Origin: Porticoccus sp.
Lineage (GTDB): Bacteria; Pseudomonadota; Gammaproteobacteria; Pseudomonadales; Porticoccaceae
Direction of reading: 5' to 3'
NCBI GenBank assembly: GCA_021773405.1
Contig: JAJFKD010000054.1
Location: forward strand, 1-37,301
Length of the DNA: 37,301 bases
The position numbers were made by a program, and so were the translations under genes. This document shows, one piece after another, positions 1 through 10,834 of this stretch; the stretch's first letter is position 1; every line of letters begins with the position of its first letter. Below the pieces are notes generated by a model. The model worked only from the letters and a program-made list of their open reading frames with translations, had not been told where the DNA came from and searched no databases.

Positions 1-935
1 CGTTCTTCGATTTGTTGTAATTTTTCAGGGTTTGCTTCAAAGCTATCCAGGTGATGTTGGATTTCTCTTGCTGCCTCATCAACCTCTATTTGTGCACTGG
101 TCAGTAGCTTTTCAGCCTCTTCAAGGGAGTCTGGTTTGCTCGGCATCTGTTGTAATAGTTGTACGGCTTTATTAAGGGCCTTTTGCAGGTTAAAGGCTTC
201 ACTCTCAGAGCAGAGTTGTAGCAGTGCTTGGCTGTCTTGCAGAATTGATTCCGCATTGGCTAGAGTTTGTTGCTGTTGTTCCAGTTGAGGTATCTCGCCT
301 TCTTCTAGTGATAGTTGTTCCAGTTCTGAAAGTTGAAAGCTAAGAAGGTCTCTTCGAGCTATTCGCTCATCTGAGTCGTTCTCAAGTTGCTCAAGTTGAC
401 GCTTGGTTTTAGCCCACTGGTGGTAATATTGCTGAGTTTGATTAGCTAGTTCAGCGCAGCCAGCAAAATCATCCAAAATTTTCCGATGGGTTTCTTTGCG
501 TAAGAGGGATTGATGCTCATGTTGGCTGTGTATATCAATTAAAAATTCTCCCAGCTCACGGAGCTGCTGCATGGTAGCTGGCTGGCCATTGATATAACCT
601 CTAGAACGTCCCTCTTTTGTTAATACTCTCCTGAGTAAATATTCGTCAGTTAAGGTTTTCGAGTTTTGACTTATGGTTTCAAAATCATTGTTTTCTAGCC
701 ATTGCCTTACCTGGGGAGAGATGCCCGATTCAAATACGGCAGAGACTTCAGCACGATCACAGTTGTTGCGAATTCTGTCGGTATCGGCGCGATCACCTAA
801 TGCCATCGCTAATGCATCCACCATGAGTGATTTGCCTGCGCCAGTTTCACCCGTTAGCGCTGTCATACCTTTGTTGAAGTCCACTTCTAGGTGTTCAACC
901 AGCGTGAAGTTTTTAACGATAAGGGTGGTTAGCAA
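1..935 (-). CDS. recN: RecN DNA repair ATPase, 5' part (truncated by window edge)
   Basis: RecN is an SMC-like cytoplasmic ATPase that helps recombinational repair of double-strand breaks. Reading the minus strand from a TTG at 935-933 gives an open frame of 311 codons that runs off the left edge. The N-terminus is typical (LTTLIVKNFTLVEHL), followed by Walker A GETGAGKS near residues 32-39, then GRSRGYINGQ and the Q-loop-like region IDIHSQHEHQ. After that comes a long Glu/Gln/Leu-rich coiled coil, which is where the window ends. The full family length is about 555 residues, so the C-terminal ATPase half is missing. TTG was chosen because an in-frame TAG lies 14 codons upstream, no ATG or GTG lies between, and AGGA precedes it at suitable spacing. 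The gene is divergent from grpE, as in Pseudomonas. I saw no convincing LexA box (CTG-N10-CAG) in the 157-bp gap. Confidence 0.95.
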   Translation of the reverse strand, partial: MLTTLIVKNFTLVEHLEVDFNKGMTALTGETGAGKSLMVDALAMALGDRADTDRIRNNCDRAEVSAVFESGISPQVRQWLENNDFETISQNSKTLTDEYLLRRVLTKEGRSRGYINGQPATMQQLRELGEFLIDIHSQHEHQSLLRKETHRKILDDFAGCAELANQTQQYYHQWAKTKRQLEQLENDSDERIARRDLLSFQLSELEQLSLEEGEIPQLEQQQQTLANAESILQDSQALLQLCSESEAFNLQKALNKAVQLLQQMPSKPDSLEEAEKLLTSAQIEVDEAAREIQHHLDSFEANPEKLQQIEE

Positions 936-1008
936 AGATCTATCCTGTAGAGAGTTGGGTCGGAGTTCCTGTTGCTAATACTATCGAGATTTTTTCGATG
1001 CGTCTGCC

Positions 1009-1036
1009 CTTGAAACTGATTGCCTTGGCCCAATAT
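1009..1036 (+). promoter_or_regulatory. Sigma-32 (heat-shock) promoter of grpE
   Basis: The -35 element CTTGAAA (1009-1015) is a perfect match to the RpoH consensus. After a 13-nt spacer comes CCCAATAT (1029-1036), which matches CCCCATNT at seven of eight positions. Transcription would begin near 1043, about 50 nt before the grpE GTG. The match, the spacing and the gene behind it make this one of the clearest regulatory sites in the window. Confidence 0.8.
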
Positions 1037-1092
1037 ACCGGTGTGAAACCACAATATAGACATAACTAGGTACTTATTAAGGGAGATGTTGC

Positions 1093-1683
1093 GTGTCAAC
1101 TGAAGAGAATCATAGTCAGGGTAAACCAGATCAGGGTGGTCATGATCAGGAATCAAATTTGTCTCAAACTGATGAGCTGAAATTGCAAGAGTCTGAAGCA
1201 GAAGGTGCGCCAGATGCTGCCAATGAGCTCGCAAAGCTTCAGGAAGAATTAATTGCAGCAAAAGATCAATCACTTAGGACTCAGGCGGAAATGCAAAATC
1301 TACGTCGTCGTTCTGAGCGTGATGTGGAAAATGCTCATAAATATGCATTGGAAAAGTTTGTTGGTGAGTTATTGCCCGTTGTAGATAACCTTGAGCGTGC
1401 GCTACAGGCAATTGACCAAGATGATGAGGCAATGAAAGCATTAACTGAAGGTGTTGAGCTGACATTGAAGAGTTTTCAAGATGTTTTGGTGCGCTACAAA
1501 ATAGAGCCAATCGACCCGAAAGGTCAGCCCTTTGATCCGGAGTTTCATCAAGCTATGAGCATGCTGGAAATACCTGATGAAGTGCCTAATACCGTGGTGG
1601 ACGTTTTTCAAAAAGGGTACACCTTAAATGGGCGGTTGGTTCGACCAGCTATGGTGGTGGTGGCAAAGGCTGCGGCTAGTTAA
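1093..1683 (+). CDS. grpE: GrpE, nucleotide exchange factor for DnaK
   Basis: GrpE releases ADP from DnaK and so resets the chaperone cycle in the cytoplasm. The protein has 196 residues, normal for the family. Residues 1-40 are acidic and Gln-rich, probably disordered. A long helix follows that forms the dimer coiled coil (AELQNL-type segment with AEMQNLRRRSERD). The C-terminal beta domain carries the family signature ending in VVDVFQKGYTLNGRLVRPAMV. The start is a GTG at 1093, with AAGGGAGA seven nt upstream; an ATG at 1086 is out of frame and hits a stop after five codons. A sigma-32 promoter lies just upstream, and dnaK follows 126 bp later behind its own sigma-32 promoter, so grpE can be transcribed with dnaK or alone. 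Confidence 0.97.
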   Translation: MSTEENHSQGKPDQGGHDQESNLSQTDELKLQESEAEGAPDAANELAKLQEELIAAKDQSLRTQAEMQNLRRRSERDVENAHKYALEKFVGELLPVVDNLERALQAIDQDDEAMKALTEGVELTLKSFQDVLVRYKIEPIDPKGQPFDPEFHQAMSMLEIPDEVPNTVVDVFQKGYTLNGRLVRPAMVVVAKAAAS

Positions 1684-1724
1684 CCATATAGATAAATCTT
1701 TTTAGGTATAAAGAGGGGCCAAGG

Positions 1725-1752
1725 GTTGAAATCCGTTATTGCGGGCCAATAT
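1725..1752 (+). promoter_or_regulatory. Sigma-32 promoter of dnaK
   Basis: GTTGAAA (1725-1731) differs from the RpoH -35 consensus by one base. It is followed by a 13-nt spacer and GCCAATAT (1745-1752), six of eight matches to CCCCATNT. The spacer length equals that of the grpE promoter upstream. The predicted start lies about 50 nt before the dnaK ATG. Confidence 0.7.
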
Positions 1753-1809
1753 TAGCAACCAGAAGCCATTTTTAAGTAATAAATTAAGTTTTAATCCCGG
1801 AGAAGAAAC

Positions 1810-3747
1810 ATGGGCAAGATTATCGGAATTGACCTAGGCACAACCAACTCTTGTGTTGCAGTGCTTGAGGGCGAAAAGCCGAAAGTCATTGAGAATGCCG
1901 AAGGTGGCCGTACTACGCCATCGATTGTTGCATTTACTGATGAAAGTGAAATTCTGGTCGGTCAGGCGGCGAAGCGTCAGGCTGTTACCAACCCGGACAA
2001 TACCTTGTTTGCGGTAAAACGCCTGATTGGCCGTCGTTTTGATGATGATGTTGTTCAGAAAGACATCAAAATGGTGCCTTATAAAATCGTTAAGGCAGAC
2101 AATGGCGATGCTTGGGTAGAAGTAAAAGGCGACAAAAAAGCTGCGCCTCAGATTTCTGCTGAAGTACTGAAGAAAATGAAAAAGACCGCAGAAGACTATT
2201 TAGGTGAAGGTGTTTCTGAAGCGGTAATTACAGTACCTGCATACTTTAATGACTCCCAGCGCCAGGCAACGAAAGATGCCGGTAAAATCGCGGGTCTAGA
2301 TGTTAAGCGTATTATTAATGAGCCTACGGCAGCAGCACTGGCCTATGGTATGGATAAAACACCTGGTGACCGTGTGATCGCGGTTTATGACCTGGGTGGT
2401 GGTACCTTTGATATTTCTATTATCGAAATTGCTGATGTAGATGGTGAGCACCAGTTTGAAGTATTGGCGACCAACGGTGATACCTTCCTTGGTGGTGAAG
2501 ACTTCGATATGCGTCTGATCGAATACTTGGCCGATGAATTCAAGAAAGAAAGCAGTATTGATCTGCACAATGATCCTATGGCTCTGCAGCGTCTGAAAGA
2601 AGCGGCAGAAAAAGCCAAGATCGAGTTGTCATCTAGTCAGCAAACAGAGGTAAACCTGCCTTATATTACGGCTGATGCCACTGGTCCTAAGCACCTGGTT
2701 GTGAAGTTGACTCGAGCCAAGCTCGAATCATTGGTAGAAGAGTTGGTTGAGCGTTCTATTGAGCCACTAAAAATTGCATTGAAAGATGCGGGTAAATCCG
2801 CTTCTGAGATTGATGATGTGATTTTGGTCGGTGGTCAAACTCGCATGCCAATGGTTCAAGACAAAGTAACTGAGTTCTTCGGTAAAGAGCCTCGTAAAGA
2901 TGTAAACCCTGATGAAGCTGTAGCTATGGGTGCTGCGATTCAAGGTGCAGTATTGGCAGGCGACGTAACTGATGTGCTGTTGTTGGATGTCACACCATTA
3001 ACTCTGGGTATTGAAACCATGGGTGGTGTTGCCACACCATTGATTGAGAAAAACACCACGATTCCTTCTAAGAAATCGCAGATTTTCTCAACGGCAGAAG
3101 ATAACCAGACCGCTGTAACCATTCACGTGGTTCAGGGTGAAAGAAAGCAGGCGACAGGTAATAAATCACTGGGCCGTTTTGACCTGGCTGATATTCCGCC
3201 AGCACAGCGTGGTATGCCTCAAATTGAAGTGACCTTCGATATTGATGCCAACGGCATTTTGAATGTAAATGCTAAAGATAAAGCGACTGGTAAAGAGCAG
3301 TCCATTGTGATCAAGGCATCTTCAGGTTTGTCTGATGATGAAATTGAAAGCATGGTAAATGATGCTGAAGCGAATGCTGCTGAAGATCAGAAGTTCGAAG
3401 AGTTGGTTCAAGCGCGTAATGCTGCAGATGGTCTTGCCCACGCTGCTAAGAAAACTTTGGAAGAAGCGGGTGATAAGGCCTCTGAAGAAGAGAAAACTGC
3501 CATTGAAGGAGCGATTGCTGAAGTTGAAGAAGCTGTTAAAGGTGACGACAAAGAAGCAATGGATACCGCAGCGAATAAGCTGTCCGAAGCTTCATCTGCC
3601 TTGGCTCAGAAGCTCTATGCTGAGCAGGCTGCAGAAGAAGGTCAGCAGGCAGAAGGAGCTGCTGGTGGTGCCGATACTGCTGGTGACAGTGCAGAAGATG
3701 TGGTTGATGCTGAGTTTGAAGAAGTAAAAGAAGACGATAAGAAGTAA
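1810..3747 (+). CDS. dnaK: DnaK, Hsp70 molecular chaperone
   Basis: DnaK is the ATP-driven Hsp70 that binds exposed hydrophobic segments and works with DnaJ and GrpE. The length of 645 residues is standard. The nucleotide-binding domain covers about 1-385, with the phosphate-1 motif [12 protein letters not shown] at residues 5-16, the signature [17 protein letters not shown] and the phosphate-2 motif [12 protein letters not shown]. The linker is [14 protein letters not shown], and the substrate-binding beta domain and helical lid follow. The tail is acidic and ends with [11 protein letters not shown], a form of the conserved EEVKxxDKK co-chaperone tail. ATG at 1810 is preceded by GGAGAAG. Upstream is a sigma-32 promoter; a perfect hairpin overlaps the stop codon, and dnaJ follows after an unusually roomy 256-nt gap. 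Confidence 0.99.
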   Translation: MGKIIGIDLGTTNSCVAVLEGEKPKVIENAEGGRTTPSIVAFTDESEILVGQAAKRQAVTNPDNTLFAVKRLIGRRFDDDVVQKDIKMVPYKIVKADNGDAWVEVKGDKKAAPQISAEVLKKMKKTAEDYLGEGVSEAVITVPAYFNDSQRQATKDAGKIAGLDVKRIINEPTAAALAYGMDKTPGDRVIAVYDLGGGTFDISIIEIADVDGEHQFEVLATNGDTFLGGEDFDMRLIEYLADEFKKESSIDLHNDPMALQRLKEAAEKAKIELSSSQQTEVNLPYITADATGPKHLVVKLTRAKLESLVEELVERSIEPLKIALKDAGKSASEIDDVILVGGQTRMPMVQDKVTEFFGKEPRKDVNPDEAVAMGAAIQGAVLAGDVTDVLLLDVTPLTLGIETMGGVATPLIEKNTTIPSKKSQIFSTAEDNQTAVTIHVVQGERKQATGNKSLGRFDLADIPPAQRGMPQIEVTFDIDANGILNVNAKDKATGKEQSIVIKASSGLSDDEIESMVNDAEANAAEDQKFEELVQARNAADGLAHAAKKTLEEAGDKASEEEKTAIEGAIAEVEEAVKGDDKEAMDTAANKLSEASSALAQKLYAEQAAEEGQQAEGAAGGADTAGDSAEDVVDAEFEEVKEDDKK

Positions 3748-3767
3748 GTTTTCAACTTACTTCTTAT
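3737..3767 (+). other. Perfect 14-bp hairpin over the dnaK stop codon
   Basis: The arms 3737-3750 (ATAAGAAGTAAGTT) and 3754-3767 are exact reverse complements around a 3-nt loop TTC. The dnaK stop TAA (3745-3747) lies inside the left arm. No T-tract follows, so it is a poor intrinsic terminator; an mRNA-stabilising, processing or termination-assisting role is inference. Confidence 0.6.
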
Positions 3768-3809
3768 GGCTGGCTTATAGGAATTAGGGCCAGCAATAAT
3801 GTCATCGGC

Positions 3810-3845
3810 AAGCGCGAGCTAGGGGTTAAACCTTGACTCGCGCTT
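3810..3845 (+). other. GC-rich hairpin in the dnaK-dnaJ gap
   Basis: AAGCGCGAG (3810-3818) pairs exactly with CTCGCGCTT (3837-3845) around an 18-nt loop. Only scattered T residues follow, so it could be a partial terminator or processing site that lowers dnaJ relative to dnaK. Confidence 0.45.
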
Positions 3846-4003
3846 TGCTGCATTTGGCCTTTTGGTTAGATGAATTGGATTTGAAGATCTAAATTTGAGC
3901 ATCATAAAAACTGCCAGTGTGTTGAATCTGGTGTATTAAACGCAATGTATTAAATTAAGTTCTGCCTTTGGCAGATATCACTGATAAAAGAAGTTGGCTG
4001 CGA

Positions 4004-5143
4004 ATGTCTAAACGCGATTACTACGAAATTCTTGGTGTTAATAAGGGTGCGGCTGAGGCTGATATTAAAAAAGCTTATCGTCGTATTGCGATGAAAAACC
4101 ACCCTGACCGCAACCCTGATAACAAGGAAGCAGAAGACATCTTTAAAGAGGCGACAGAAGCCTATGAGGTGCTTTCTAATAAAGAGAAAAAGGCAGCCTA
4201 TGATCAATATGGTCATGCTGGCGTAGACCCTAATGGTGGTTTTGGTGGCGGCCCTGGTGGCGGTCATGATAATTTCAGTGATATTTTTGGTGATGTGTTT
4301 GGGGACATCTTTGGCGGTAGCGGTGGCGGCAGAGGTCGTGGTCGCGGTGGCCCCATGCGCGGTTCTGACCTGCAATATAACCTTGAGCTGAGCCTGGAAG
4401 ATGCTGTAAGGGGCAAAACAGTACAAATTAAAGTGCCGACACTTTGTGCTTGTGATGAGTGTAATGGCTCGGGTGCCAAGAAAGGTTCTAAGCCTGCCAC
4501 CTGTGCTACCTGTGGTGGTCATGGTCAGGTTCGTATGTCCCAGGGCTTTATTTCAGTACAGCAGACCTGTCCAAAATGTCATGGTCGTGGCCAGGTTGTT
4601 AGCGACCCTTGTGGTAGCTGTCATGGTAGGGGGCGAATTAAAGAAACTAAAACGTTATCCGTCAAAGTGCCTCCGGGTGTTGATACCGGTGATCGCATTC
4701 GCCTGGGTGGTGAGGGTGAGGCGGGTCCTGAAGGTGGTCCAGCTGGTGACCTTTATGTTCAGGTCAATGTACGTGAACATTCGCTATTTCAGCGTGATGG
4801 TCGTAACCTCTATTGTGAGGTGCCAATCAGTATTGTTGATGCTGCATTAGGTGGGGAGTTAGAAGTGCCAACCCTGAATGGCAGGGTAAAATTAAAAGTA
4901 CCGCCGGAGACTCAAACCGGTCGCTTGTTCAGGTTGAAGGGCAAGGGTGTAACTAGTGTTCGTGGTGGTGGTCCCGGTGATTTGCTGTGTCGGGTGGTTC
5001 TGGAAACCCCGGTAAACCTCAATAACGATCAAAAAGAGCTTATTCGACAGTTGCAAGATAGTTTGGAAGGCGGGAAGCATTCACCTAAGAAAACATCTTG
5101 GTTCGAGGGCGTAAAAAAATTCTTTGATGGATTTACTATCTAG
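4004..5143 (+). CDS. dnaJ: DnaJ, Hsp40 co-chaperone
   Basis: DnaJ delivers substrates to DnaK and stimulates its ATPase. From ATG 4004 the protein has 379 residues, the family's normal size. The J domain (1-70) begins [12 protein letters not shown] and carries the essential HPD at residues 33-35. A Gly/Phe-rich segment with GGG repeats follows, then a zinc-binding region with four CxxCxGxG motifs ([32 protein letters not shown]). The two beta-sandwich domains end with [15 protein letters not shown], like E. coli. The frame stays open 12 codons upstream to a TTG at 3968, but those residues are not family-like, so ATG 4004 is preferred. The Shine-Dalgarno is weak (AGAAG). I found no sigma-32 site directly upstream; expression probably comes from dnaK readthrough or an unseen promoter. 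Confidence 0.97.
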   Translation: MSKRDYYEILGVNKGAAEADIKKAYRRIAMKNHPDRNPDNKEAEDIFKEATEAYEVLSNKEKKAAYDQYGHAGVDPNGGFGGGPGGGHDNFSDIFGDVFGDIFGGSGGGRGRGRGGPMRGSDLQYNLELSLEDAVRGKTVQIKVPTLCACDECNGSGAKKGSKPATCATCGGHGQVRMSQGFISVQQTCPKCHGRGQVVSDPCGSCHGRGRIKETKTLSVKVPPGVDTGDRIRLGGEGEAGPEGGPAGDLYVQVNVREHSLFQRDGRNLYCEVPISIVDAALGGELEVPTLNGRVKLKVPPETQTGRLFRLKGKGVTSVRGGGPGDLLCRVVLETPVNLNNDQKELIRQLQDSLEGGKHSPKKTSWFEGVKKFFDGFTI

Positions 5144-5203
5144 TGCTGGTCATTAGTGGTAGCGCAAAAGTGCAGTTTATATCTTTTTAAATAGCGAGAA
5201 TAA

Positions 5204-6010
<807 letters not shown>

Positions 6011-6094
6011 AGGCTTCAAATAAGCAATCTGCTGTGATCGTCTTTTGGGCAAGATTTGGCAATATAAGATCTGCTCTTTCACTTAAGGATTTTC

Positions 6095-6123
6095 TAGACA
6101 GATTCTAGTGCTTAGCCTAAAAT
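6095..6123 (+). promoter_or_regulatory. Sigma-70 type promoter ahead of carA
   Basis: TAGACA (6095-6100; five of six to TTGACA) and TAAAAT (6118-6123; five of six to TATAAT) are separated by exactly 17 nt. A start near 6130 would give a leader of about 240 nt before carA. This is the best promoter in the dapB-carA gap. Confidence 0.6.
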
Positions 6124-6371
6124 GCCTTGTTAGTTTCCGCTGGTACAAAACAGCCTCTAAACATTAGAATTATTGTTAGAGGGATAGCATTGTTGAAAAT
6201 ATGAAAGCGAGGTGAGGCGAGTGGTTTCATCTCGCTTTTTTGCGGCTTATTAGTCTGCCTTTGATCTTTCATAGATGTTTGAAAAGTTTGAACTCCAGAC
6301 GTTTTATTATTACCAGTTATCTCTGGTAATTCATTGTTGTTGTAGAACATTTAGAAATTGAGGAGATTGCA
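6124..6371 (+). promoter_or_regulatory. Structured carA leader, candidate attenuator region
   Basis: The transcribed leader would hold three inverted repeats. Hairpin 1 is CCTCTAA (6154-6160) with TTAGAGG (6176-6182). Hairpin 2 is the intrinsic terminator at 6204-6241. Hairpin 3 is ATTACCAG (6309-6316) with CTGGTAAT (6323-6330). A terminator between a promoter and its gene suggests conditional readthrough. The alternative is that the terminator simply ends the dapB transcript and carA has another promoter further down. Confidence 0.45.
6204..6241 (+). terminator. Intrinsic terminator upstream of carA
   Basis: AAAGCGAGGTGA (6204-6215) pairs with TCATCTCGCTTT (6227-6238): twelve pairs with one G-U wobble and an 11-nt loop. 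The stem runs straight into TTTTTT (6236-6241). It sits 162 nt after dapB and 130 nt before carA, downstream of the promoter at 6095-6123. Confidence 0.8.
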
Positions 6372-7508
6372 TTGAATACCGATACCCATCGGTCCGCTAT
6401 CCTGGCACTTGAGGATGGCACTGTTTTTAAGGGCATAGCCATTGGTGCTGAAGGTGTTTCCAGTGGTGAAGTGGTATTCAATACAGCATTGACCGGTTAT
6501 CAGGAAATTCTTACTGATCCGTCCTACGCTCGCCAAATTGTTACCCTGACTTATCCTCATATTGGCAATACCGGCGTAAATACTGAAGATGAAGAATCGG
6601 GCAGTATCCATGCTGCCGGCTTGGTTATCCGCGATTTGCCATTGCTTGCGAGCAATTTTCGTTCGGAGCAAACACTGGATGCCTACCTTAAAGCTAACAA
6701 TATTCTTGGCATTGCAGATATAGACACTCGTGCATTGACGCGTATTTTACGTGATAAAGGCGCACAGAATGGTTGCATCATGGCCGGTGAGGTGGATGAG
6801 CGGGAAGCTGTGGAGTACGCCCGGGCATTTACGGGTTTGAAGGGGATGGATCTTGCCAAGGACGTTACCACTTCAGAAACATATAACTGGCAAGAAGGCA
6901 GTTGGAAGTTGGGAGAGGGACACACGCAGCCGGCGGAAAAACCTTACAAAATAGTTGCCTATGATTTTGGTGCCAAGCGCAATATTTTGCGTATGTTGGT
7001 TGATCGTGGTGCTGACCTTGTTGTTGTGCCTGCAAAAACATCGGCAGCGGATGTGCTGGCCATGAAGCCGGATGGTATTTTTCTTTCCAATGGGCCGGGT
7101 GATCCAGAACCCTGTGATTATGCTATTGAGGCGATTCAACAAATTTTAGAAACAGATATTCCTGTTTTTGGTATTTGTTTGGGGCATCAGTTGTTAGCGC
7201 TGGCCAGCGGTGCAAAGACCGTGAAGATGAAGTTTGGCCATCACGGTGCAAACCATCCGGTAAAAGACCTTGATGCTGATACGGTGATGATCACCAGTCA
7301 AAACCATGGTTTTGCCGTGGATGAGGAGTCTTTGCCAGATAACCTTCGCGCTACTCATCGCTCACTATTTGATGGTTCTCTTCAAGGAATCCACCGTACA
7401 GACAAACCAGCGTTTAGCTTTCAGGGGCACCCTGAGGCGAGCCCTGGCCCCCATGATGCCGCGCCATTATTTGATCACTTTTTTGACTTGATTCGCAGCC
7501 GAGGTTGA
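6372..7508 (+). CDS. carA: Carbamoyl-phosphate synthase small (glutaminase) subunit
   Basis: CarA hydrolyses glutamine and channels ammonia to CarB, which makes carbamoyl phosphate for pyrimidines and arginine. The protein has 378 residues. The small-subunit N-terminal domain ([14 protein letters not shown], then [20 protein letters not shown]) is followed by a class I glutamine amidotransferase domain. Its nucleophile is Cys269 in [10 protein letters not shown], and the His/Glu of the triad lie in [14 protein letters not shown]. The start is a TTG at 6372, six nt after GAGGAG; no in-frame ATG fits the conserved N-terminus. The gene follows a promoter and an intrinsic terminator in its leader, so regulation by attenuation is plausible. 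carB is 107 bp downstream. Confidence 0.97.
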   Translation: MNTDTHRSAILALEDGTVFKGIAIGAEGVSSGEVVFNTALTGYQEILTDPSYARQIVTLTYPHIGNTGVNTEDEESGSIHAAGLVIRDLPLLASNFRSEQTLDAYLKANNILGIADIDTRALTRILRDKGAQNGCIMAGEVDEREAVEYARAFTGLKGMDLAKDVTTSETYNWQEGSWKLGEGHTQPAEKPYKIVAYDFGAKRNILRMLVDRGADLVVVPAKTSAADVLAMKPDGIFLSNGPGDPEPCDYAIEAIQQILETDIPVFGICLGHQLLALASGAKTVKMKFGHHGANHPVKDLDADTVMITSQNHGFAVDEESLPDNLRATHRSLFDGSLQGIHRTDKPAFSFQGHPEASPGPHDAAPLFDHFFDLIRSRG

Positions 7509-7534
7509 CAAGAAACTGAGGTTGAAAAGAAGCT
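7501..7534 (+). repeat. 17-bp tandem duplication in the carA-carB spacer
   Basis: Two adjacent 17-bp units, 7501-7517 and 7518-7534, both begin GAGGTTGA and end CT; 15 of 17 positions are identical. The first unit contains the carA stop codon. This looks like a slippage duplication that has begun to drift. Confidence 0.75.
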
Positions 7535-7615
7535 GCGGCAAATGAGCAAAATAATGTTAATGATTTAATTGCGCGTTTGAAGACTTTAATTTAATGCCAG
7601 AATAAACAAAAACTT

Positions 7616-10600
7616 ATGCCAAAAAGAACCGATATTAAAAGCATTTTAATCCTTGGCGCAGGCCCCATTGTGATTGGGCAGGCGTGCGAGTTTGATTACT
7701 CTGGTGCTCAGGCTTGTAAAGCGTTGAGAGAAGAGGGTTACCGAGTCATTCTGGTTAATTCTAACCCAGCAACGATTATGACTGACCCCTCAATGGCTGA
7801 TGCTACTTACATAGAGCCTGTAGAGTGGCGTACGGTTGCAAAAATTATTGAGGAAGAACGCCCCGATGCATTGCTGCCAACTATGGGCGGGCAGACGGCA
7901 TTGAACTGTGCTTTAGATTTGGCGCGGGAAGGAGTGTTAGAGAAGTTCGGTGTCGATATGATCGGTGCGGATGCTGACGCTATTGATAAAGCGGAAGACC
8001 GTGATCGCTTTGATAAAGCAATGAAAGCCATTGGCCTTGATACTGCGAATGCTGTCATTGTTCACAGTCTTGAAGAGGCGCTACAGGTTCCCGATAGGTT
8101 TGGTTACCCCTGTATTATTCGACCTTCTTTCACCATGGGCGGTTCCGGCGGTGGTATTGCCTATAACCGCGAAGAATTTGTGGAAATCTGCCAGCGTGGT
8201 TTGGATTTGTCGCCAACCAATGAGTTGTTGATTGATGAGTCATTGATTGGTTGGAAAGAATATGAAATGGAGGTGGTGCGGGATAAAAATGATAACTGCA
8301 TTATTATCTGTTCCATTGAAAATTTTGACCCTATGGGGGTTCACACTGGTGATTCGATCACTGTCGCTCCGGCGCAGACCCTGACGGATAAGGAATACCA
8401 GATTATGCGTAACGCATCCATTGCGGTGCTGCGTGAAATCGGCGTTGAAACCGGTGGTTCCAATGTTCAGTTTGCAGTAAATCCAGAAGATGGCCGCTTA
8501 GTGGTGATTGAGATGAACCCCAGGGTTTCTCGTTCATCGGCACTGGCTTCCAAGGCTACAGGTTTCCCTATTGCTAAAGTGGCAGCGAAGCTGGCAGTGG
8601 GTTACACGCTAGATGAGCTGCAGAATGAAATTACCGGGGGGGCAACGCCAGCTTCATTTGAGCCCAGTATTGACTACGTTGTTACCAAGATCCCTCGTTT
8701 TGCCTTTGAGAAATTTAACCAAGCTAATGCCAAGCTAACGACTCAGATGAAGTCTGTAGGTGAGGTAATGGCCATTGGGCGTACGTTCCAGGAATCTCTT
8801 CATAAAGCGCTAAGAGGCTTGGAGGTAGGGTCGGCTGGTTTCGAACCCAAGGTTGATGTGGAGAGCGAAGAAGGATTGATCGAACTGCGTCAAGAGTTGC
8901 GAGAGCCGGGTGCCGAGCGAATCTGGTATGTGGGTGATGCTTTCCGTGCTGGTATGTCGGTGGATGAGGTGTTTGCTCTTTCGGCCATTGACCCATGGTT
9001 CCTGGTGCAGATTGAAGACATTATTCTTGAAGAGCTTGGTTTGGCTAATGTGTCGTTATACAAGCTTTCTTCCCAGCACATGTATCGTCTTAAGCGCAAA
9101 GGCTTTTCCGATAAGCGTTTGGCAGATTTACTTGGCGTGGCCGAGAAAGATGTACGGAGAGTGCGTACGTCCGTTGATATTCGACCTGTCTTTAAGCGGG
9201 TAGATACCTGTGCTGCTGAGTTCTCAACGTCAACAGCTTATATGTACTCCACCTATGAGCGTGAGTGTGAGGCTCAGCCCTCTGGTCGAGATAAGATTTT
9301 GGTATTAGGTGGTGGCCCCAATCGTATTGGTCAGGGTATTGAGTTTGACTATTGCTGTGTACATGCGGCATTGGCCATGCGTGAAGATGGCTACGAAGCC
9401 ATCATGGTGAACTGTAACCCTGAGACGGTATCTACAGATTACGATACCTCTGATCGTTTGTATTTTGAGCCGGTGACATTGGAAGATGTTCTGGCCATTG
9501 TAGAAGTAGAAAAACCTAAGGGTGTGATTGTTCAGTTTGGTGGGCAAACGCCGTTGAAGTTGGCTCGTGCATTGGAGGCGGCAGGTGTGCCCATTATTGG
9601 TACTACGCCAGATGCTATTGATCGGGCAGAAGATCGAGAACGCTTCCAGCAAATGATTGATAAGCTGGGCCTGTTGCAGCCACCGAATGCGATTGTTCGT
9701 TCTGCTGAACAGGCTGTTGATGCGGCTGCAGGTATTGGCTATCCATTAGTAGTGCGTCCATCCTATGTGTTGGGTGGCAGAGCGATGGAAATTGTTTATA
9801 AAGAAGAAGAATTGCAGCGTTATATGCGTGAAGCAGTTCAGGTGTCAGAAGATGCGCCGGTCTTGTTGGACTACTTCTTATCGTCAGCCGTAGAGGTGGA
9901 TATTGATGCCGTTTCTGATGGTGAAGAGGTAGTGATAGGTGCCATTATGCAGCACATTGAGCAAGCGGGTATTCACTCTGGTGATTCCGCTTGTGCCTTA
10001 CCGCCCTATAGCTTGCCAGACGATGTGCAGGATGAGATGCGCAGCATAGTTAAGGCTATGGCTGTTGAGTTGGGTGTGAAGGGCTTAATGAATGTTCAAT
10101 TAGCCTGGCAGGATGGCAAGATCTACGTGATTGAGGTTAACCCTAGGGCCTCAAGAACCGTACCTTTCGTTTCTAAGTGTATCGGTACTTCTCTCGCTAA
10201 AATAGCTGCACGCTGTATGGCGGGTGTGACATTGGCAGATCAAGGCTTTACCAAAGAAATAGTGCCTAATTACTTTAGTGTAAAAGAGGCTGTGTTGCCC
10301 TTTAATAAATTCCCTGGCATTGATCCTATTCTTGGGCCTGAGATGAAATCTACCGGTGAAGTGATGGGTGTGGGTGATACTTTTGCTGAAGCTTATGCCA
10401 AGGCTGAGCTGGGAGCTAGTGACCCCATTCCTACATCAGGAACTGCATTTCTAAGTGTTCGTGAACCAGATAAGGCGGCTATCGCTAGTGTTGCAAAAAG
10501 CTTAATTGCATCGGGCTTTAAGTTAGTGGCAACAGAGGGAACTGCCAAGGTGATCGAGGATGCTGGTTGCGATGTTGAAATGGTTAACAAAGTGCAAGAG

Positions 10601-10834
10601 GGTCGCCCTCATATTGTCGATATGATCAAAAACGATAAAATTGATTTGATTGTGAATACTACTGAAGGCCGTCAGGCAATTGCCGATTCTGCTGCCATCC
10701 GCTCCAGTGCGGAACAGCATGGCGTTTATTACACCACCACATTAGCGGGCGGTGAAGCTGTATGTATGGCGTTGGAAACACAAGGTGATATTAAAGTGTA
10801 CCGACTTCAAGACCTTCACCTGAGGAATAATTGA
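7616..10834 (+). CDS. carB: Carbamoyl-phosphate synthase large subunit
   Basis: CarB phosphorylates bicarbonate and then carbamate, using ammonia passed from CarA. The 1072-residue length is normal. It has two homologous ATP-grasp halves: the first begins [20 protein letters not shown], the second near residue 560 begins [15 protein letters not shown]. Each carries its own EMNPR or EVNPR metal-binding motif ([33 protein letters not shown]). The last 140 residues form the allosteric MGS-like domain, where effectors such as UMP and ornithine bind in other proteobacteria. ATG 7616 gives the conserved MPKRTDIKS start, although no clear Shine-Dalgarno precedes it. The stop TGA shares one base with the greA ATG, so greA is probably translationally coupled. 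Confidence 0.99.
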   Translation: MPKRTDIKSILILGAGPIVIGQACEFDYSGAQACKALREEGYRVILVNSNPATIMTDPSMADATYIEPVEWRTVAKIIEEERPDALLPTMGGQTALNCALDLAREGVLEKFGVDMIGADADAIDKAEDRDRFDKAMKAIGLDTANAVIVHSLEEALQVPDRFGYPCIIRPSFTMGGSGGGIAYNREEFVEICQRGLDLSPTNELLIDESLIGWKEYEMEVVRDKNDNCIIICSIENFDPMGVHTGDSITVAPAQTLTDKEYQIMRNASIAVLREIGVETGGSNVQFAVNPEDGRLVVIEMNPRVSRSSALASKATGFPIAKVAAKLAVGYTLDELQNEITGGATPASFEPSIDYVVTKIPRFAFEKFNQANAKLTTQMKSVGEVMAIGRTFQESLHKALRGLEVGSAGFEPKVDVESEEGLIELRQELREPGAERIWYVGDAFRAGMSVDEVFALSAIDPWFLVQIEDIILEELGLANVSLYKLSSQHMYRLKRKGFSDKRLADLLGVAEKDVRRVRTSVDIRPVFKRVDTCAAEFSTSTAYMYSTYERECEAQPSGRDKILVLGGGPNRIGQGIEFDYCCVHAALAMREDGYEAIMVNCNPETVSTDYDTSDRLYFEPVTLEDVLAIVEVEKPKGVIVQFGGQTPLKLARALEAAGVPIIGTTPDAIDRAEDRERFQQMIDKLGLLQPPNAIVRSAEQAVDAAAGIGYPLVVRPSYVLGGRAMEIVYKEEELQRYMREAVQVSEDAPVLLDYFLSSAVEVDIDAVSDGEEVVIGAIMQHIEQAGIHSGDSACALPPYSLPDDVQDEMRSIVKAMAVELGVKGLMNVQLAWQDGKIYVIEVNPRASRTVPFVSKCIGTSLAKIAARCMAGVTLADQGFTKEIVPNYFSVKEAVLPFNKFPGIDPILGPEMKSTGEVMGVGDTFAEAYAKAELGASDPIPTSGTAFLSVREPDKAAIASVAKSLIASGFKLVATEGTAKVIEDAGCDVEMVNKVQEGRPHIVDMIKNDKIDLIVNTTEGRQAIADSAAIRSSAEQHGVYYTTTLAGGEAVCMALETQGDIKVYRLQDLHLRNN

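Noticed and set aside
936..1092. LexA box before recN
   Set aside because: RecN is SOS-controlled in E. coli, so I looked for CTG-N10-CAG in the gap, but no convincing match exists.
3359..3727. 122-codon plus-strand frame inside dnaK
   Set aside because: Out-of-frame reading of the dnaK C-terminal region; Leu/Lys-rich low complexity.
3968..4003. N-terminal extension of DnaJ from TTG 3968
   Set aside because: The J domain normally begins at MxKRDYYE; the extra 12 residues have no family support.
3950..4522. 190-codon minus-strand frame opposite dnaJ
   Set aside because: Its Thr/Ala-rich stretch is only the complement of the Gly-rich dnaJ segment.
6275..6361. 28-codon frame ending on the carA Shine-Dalgarno
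   Set aside because: Position is suggestive of a leader peptide, but no Shine-Dalgarno precedes its ATG and the codons show no Arg or pyrimidine-related bias.
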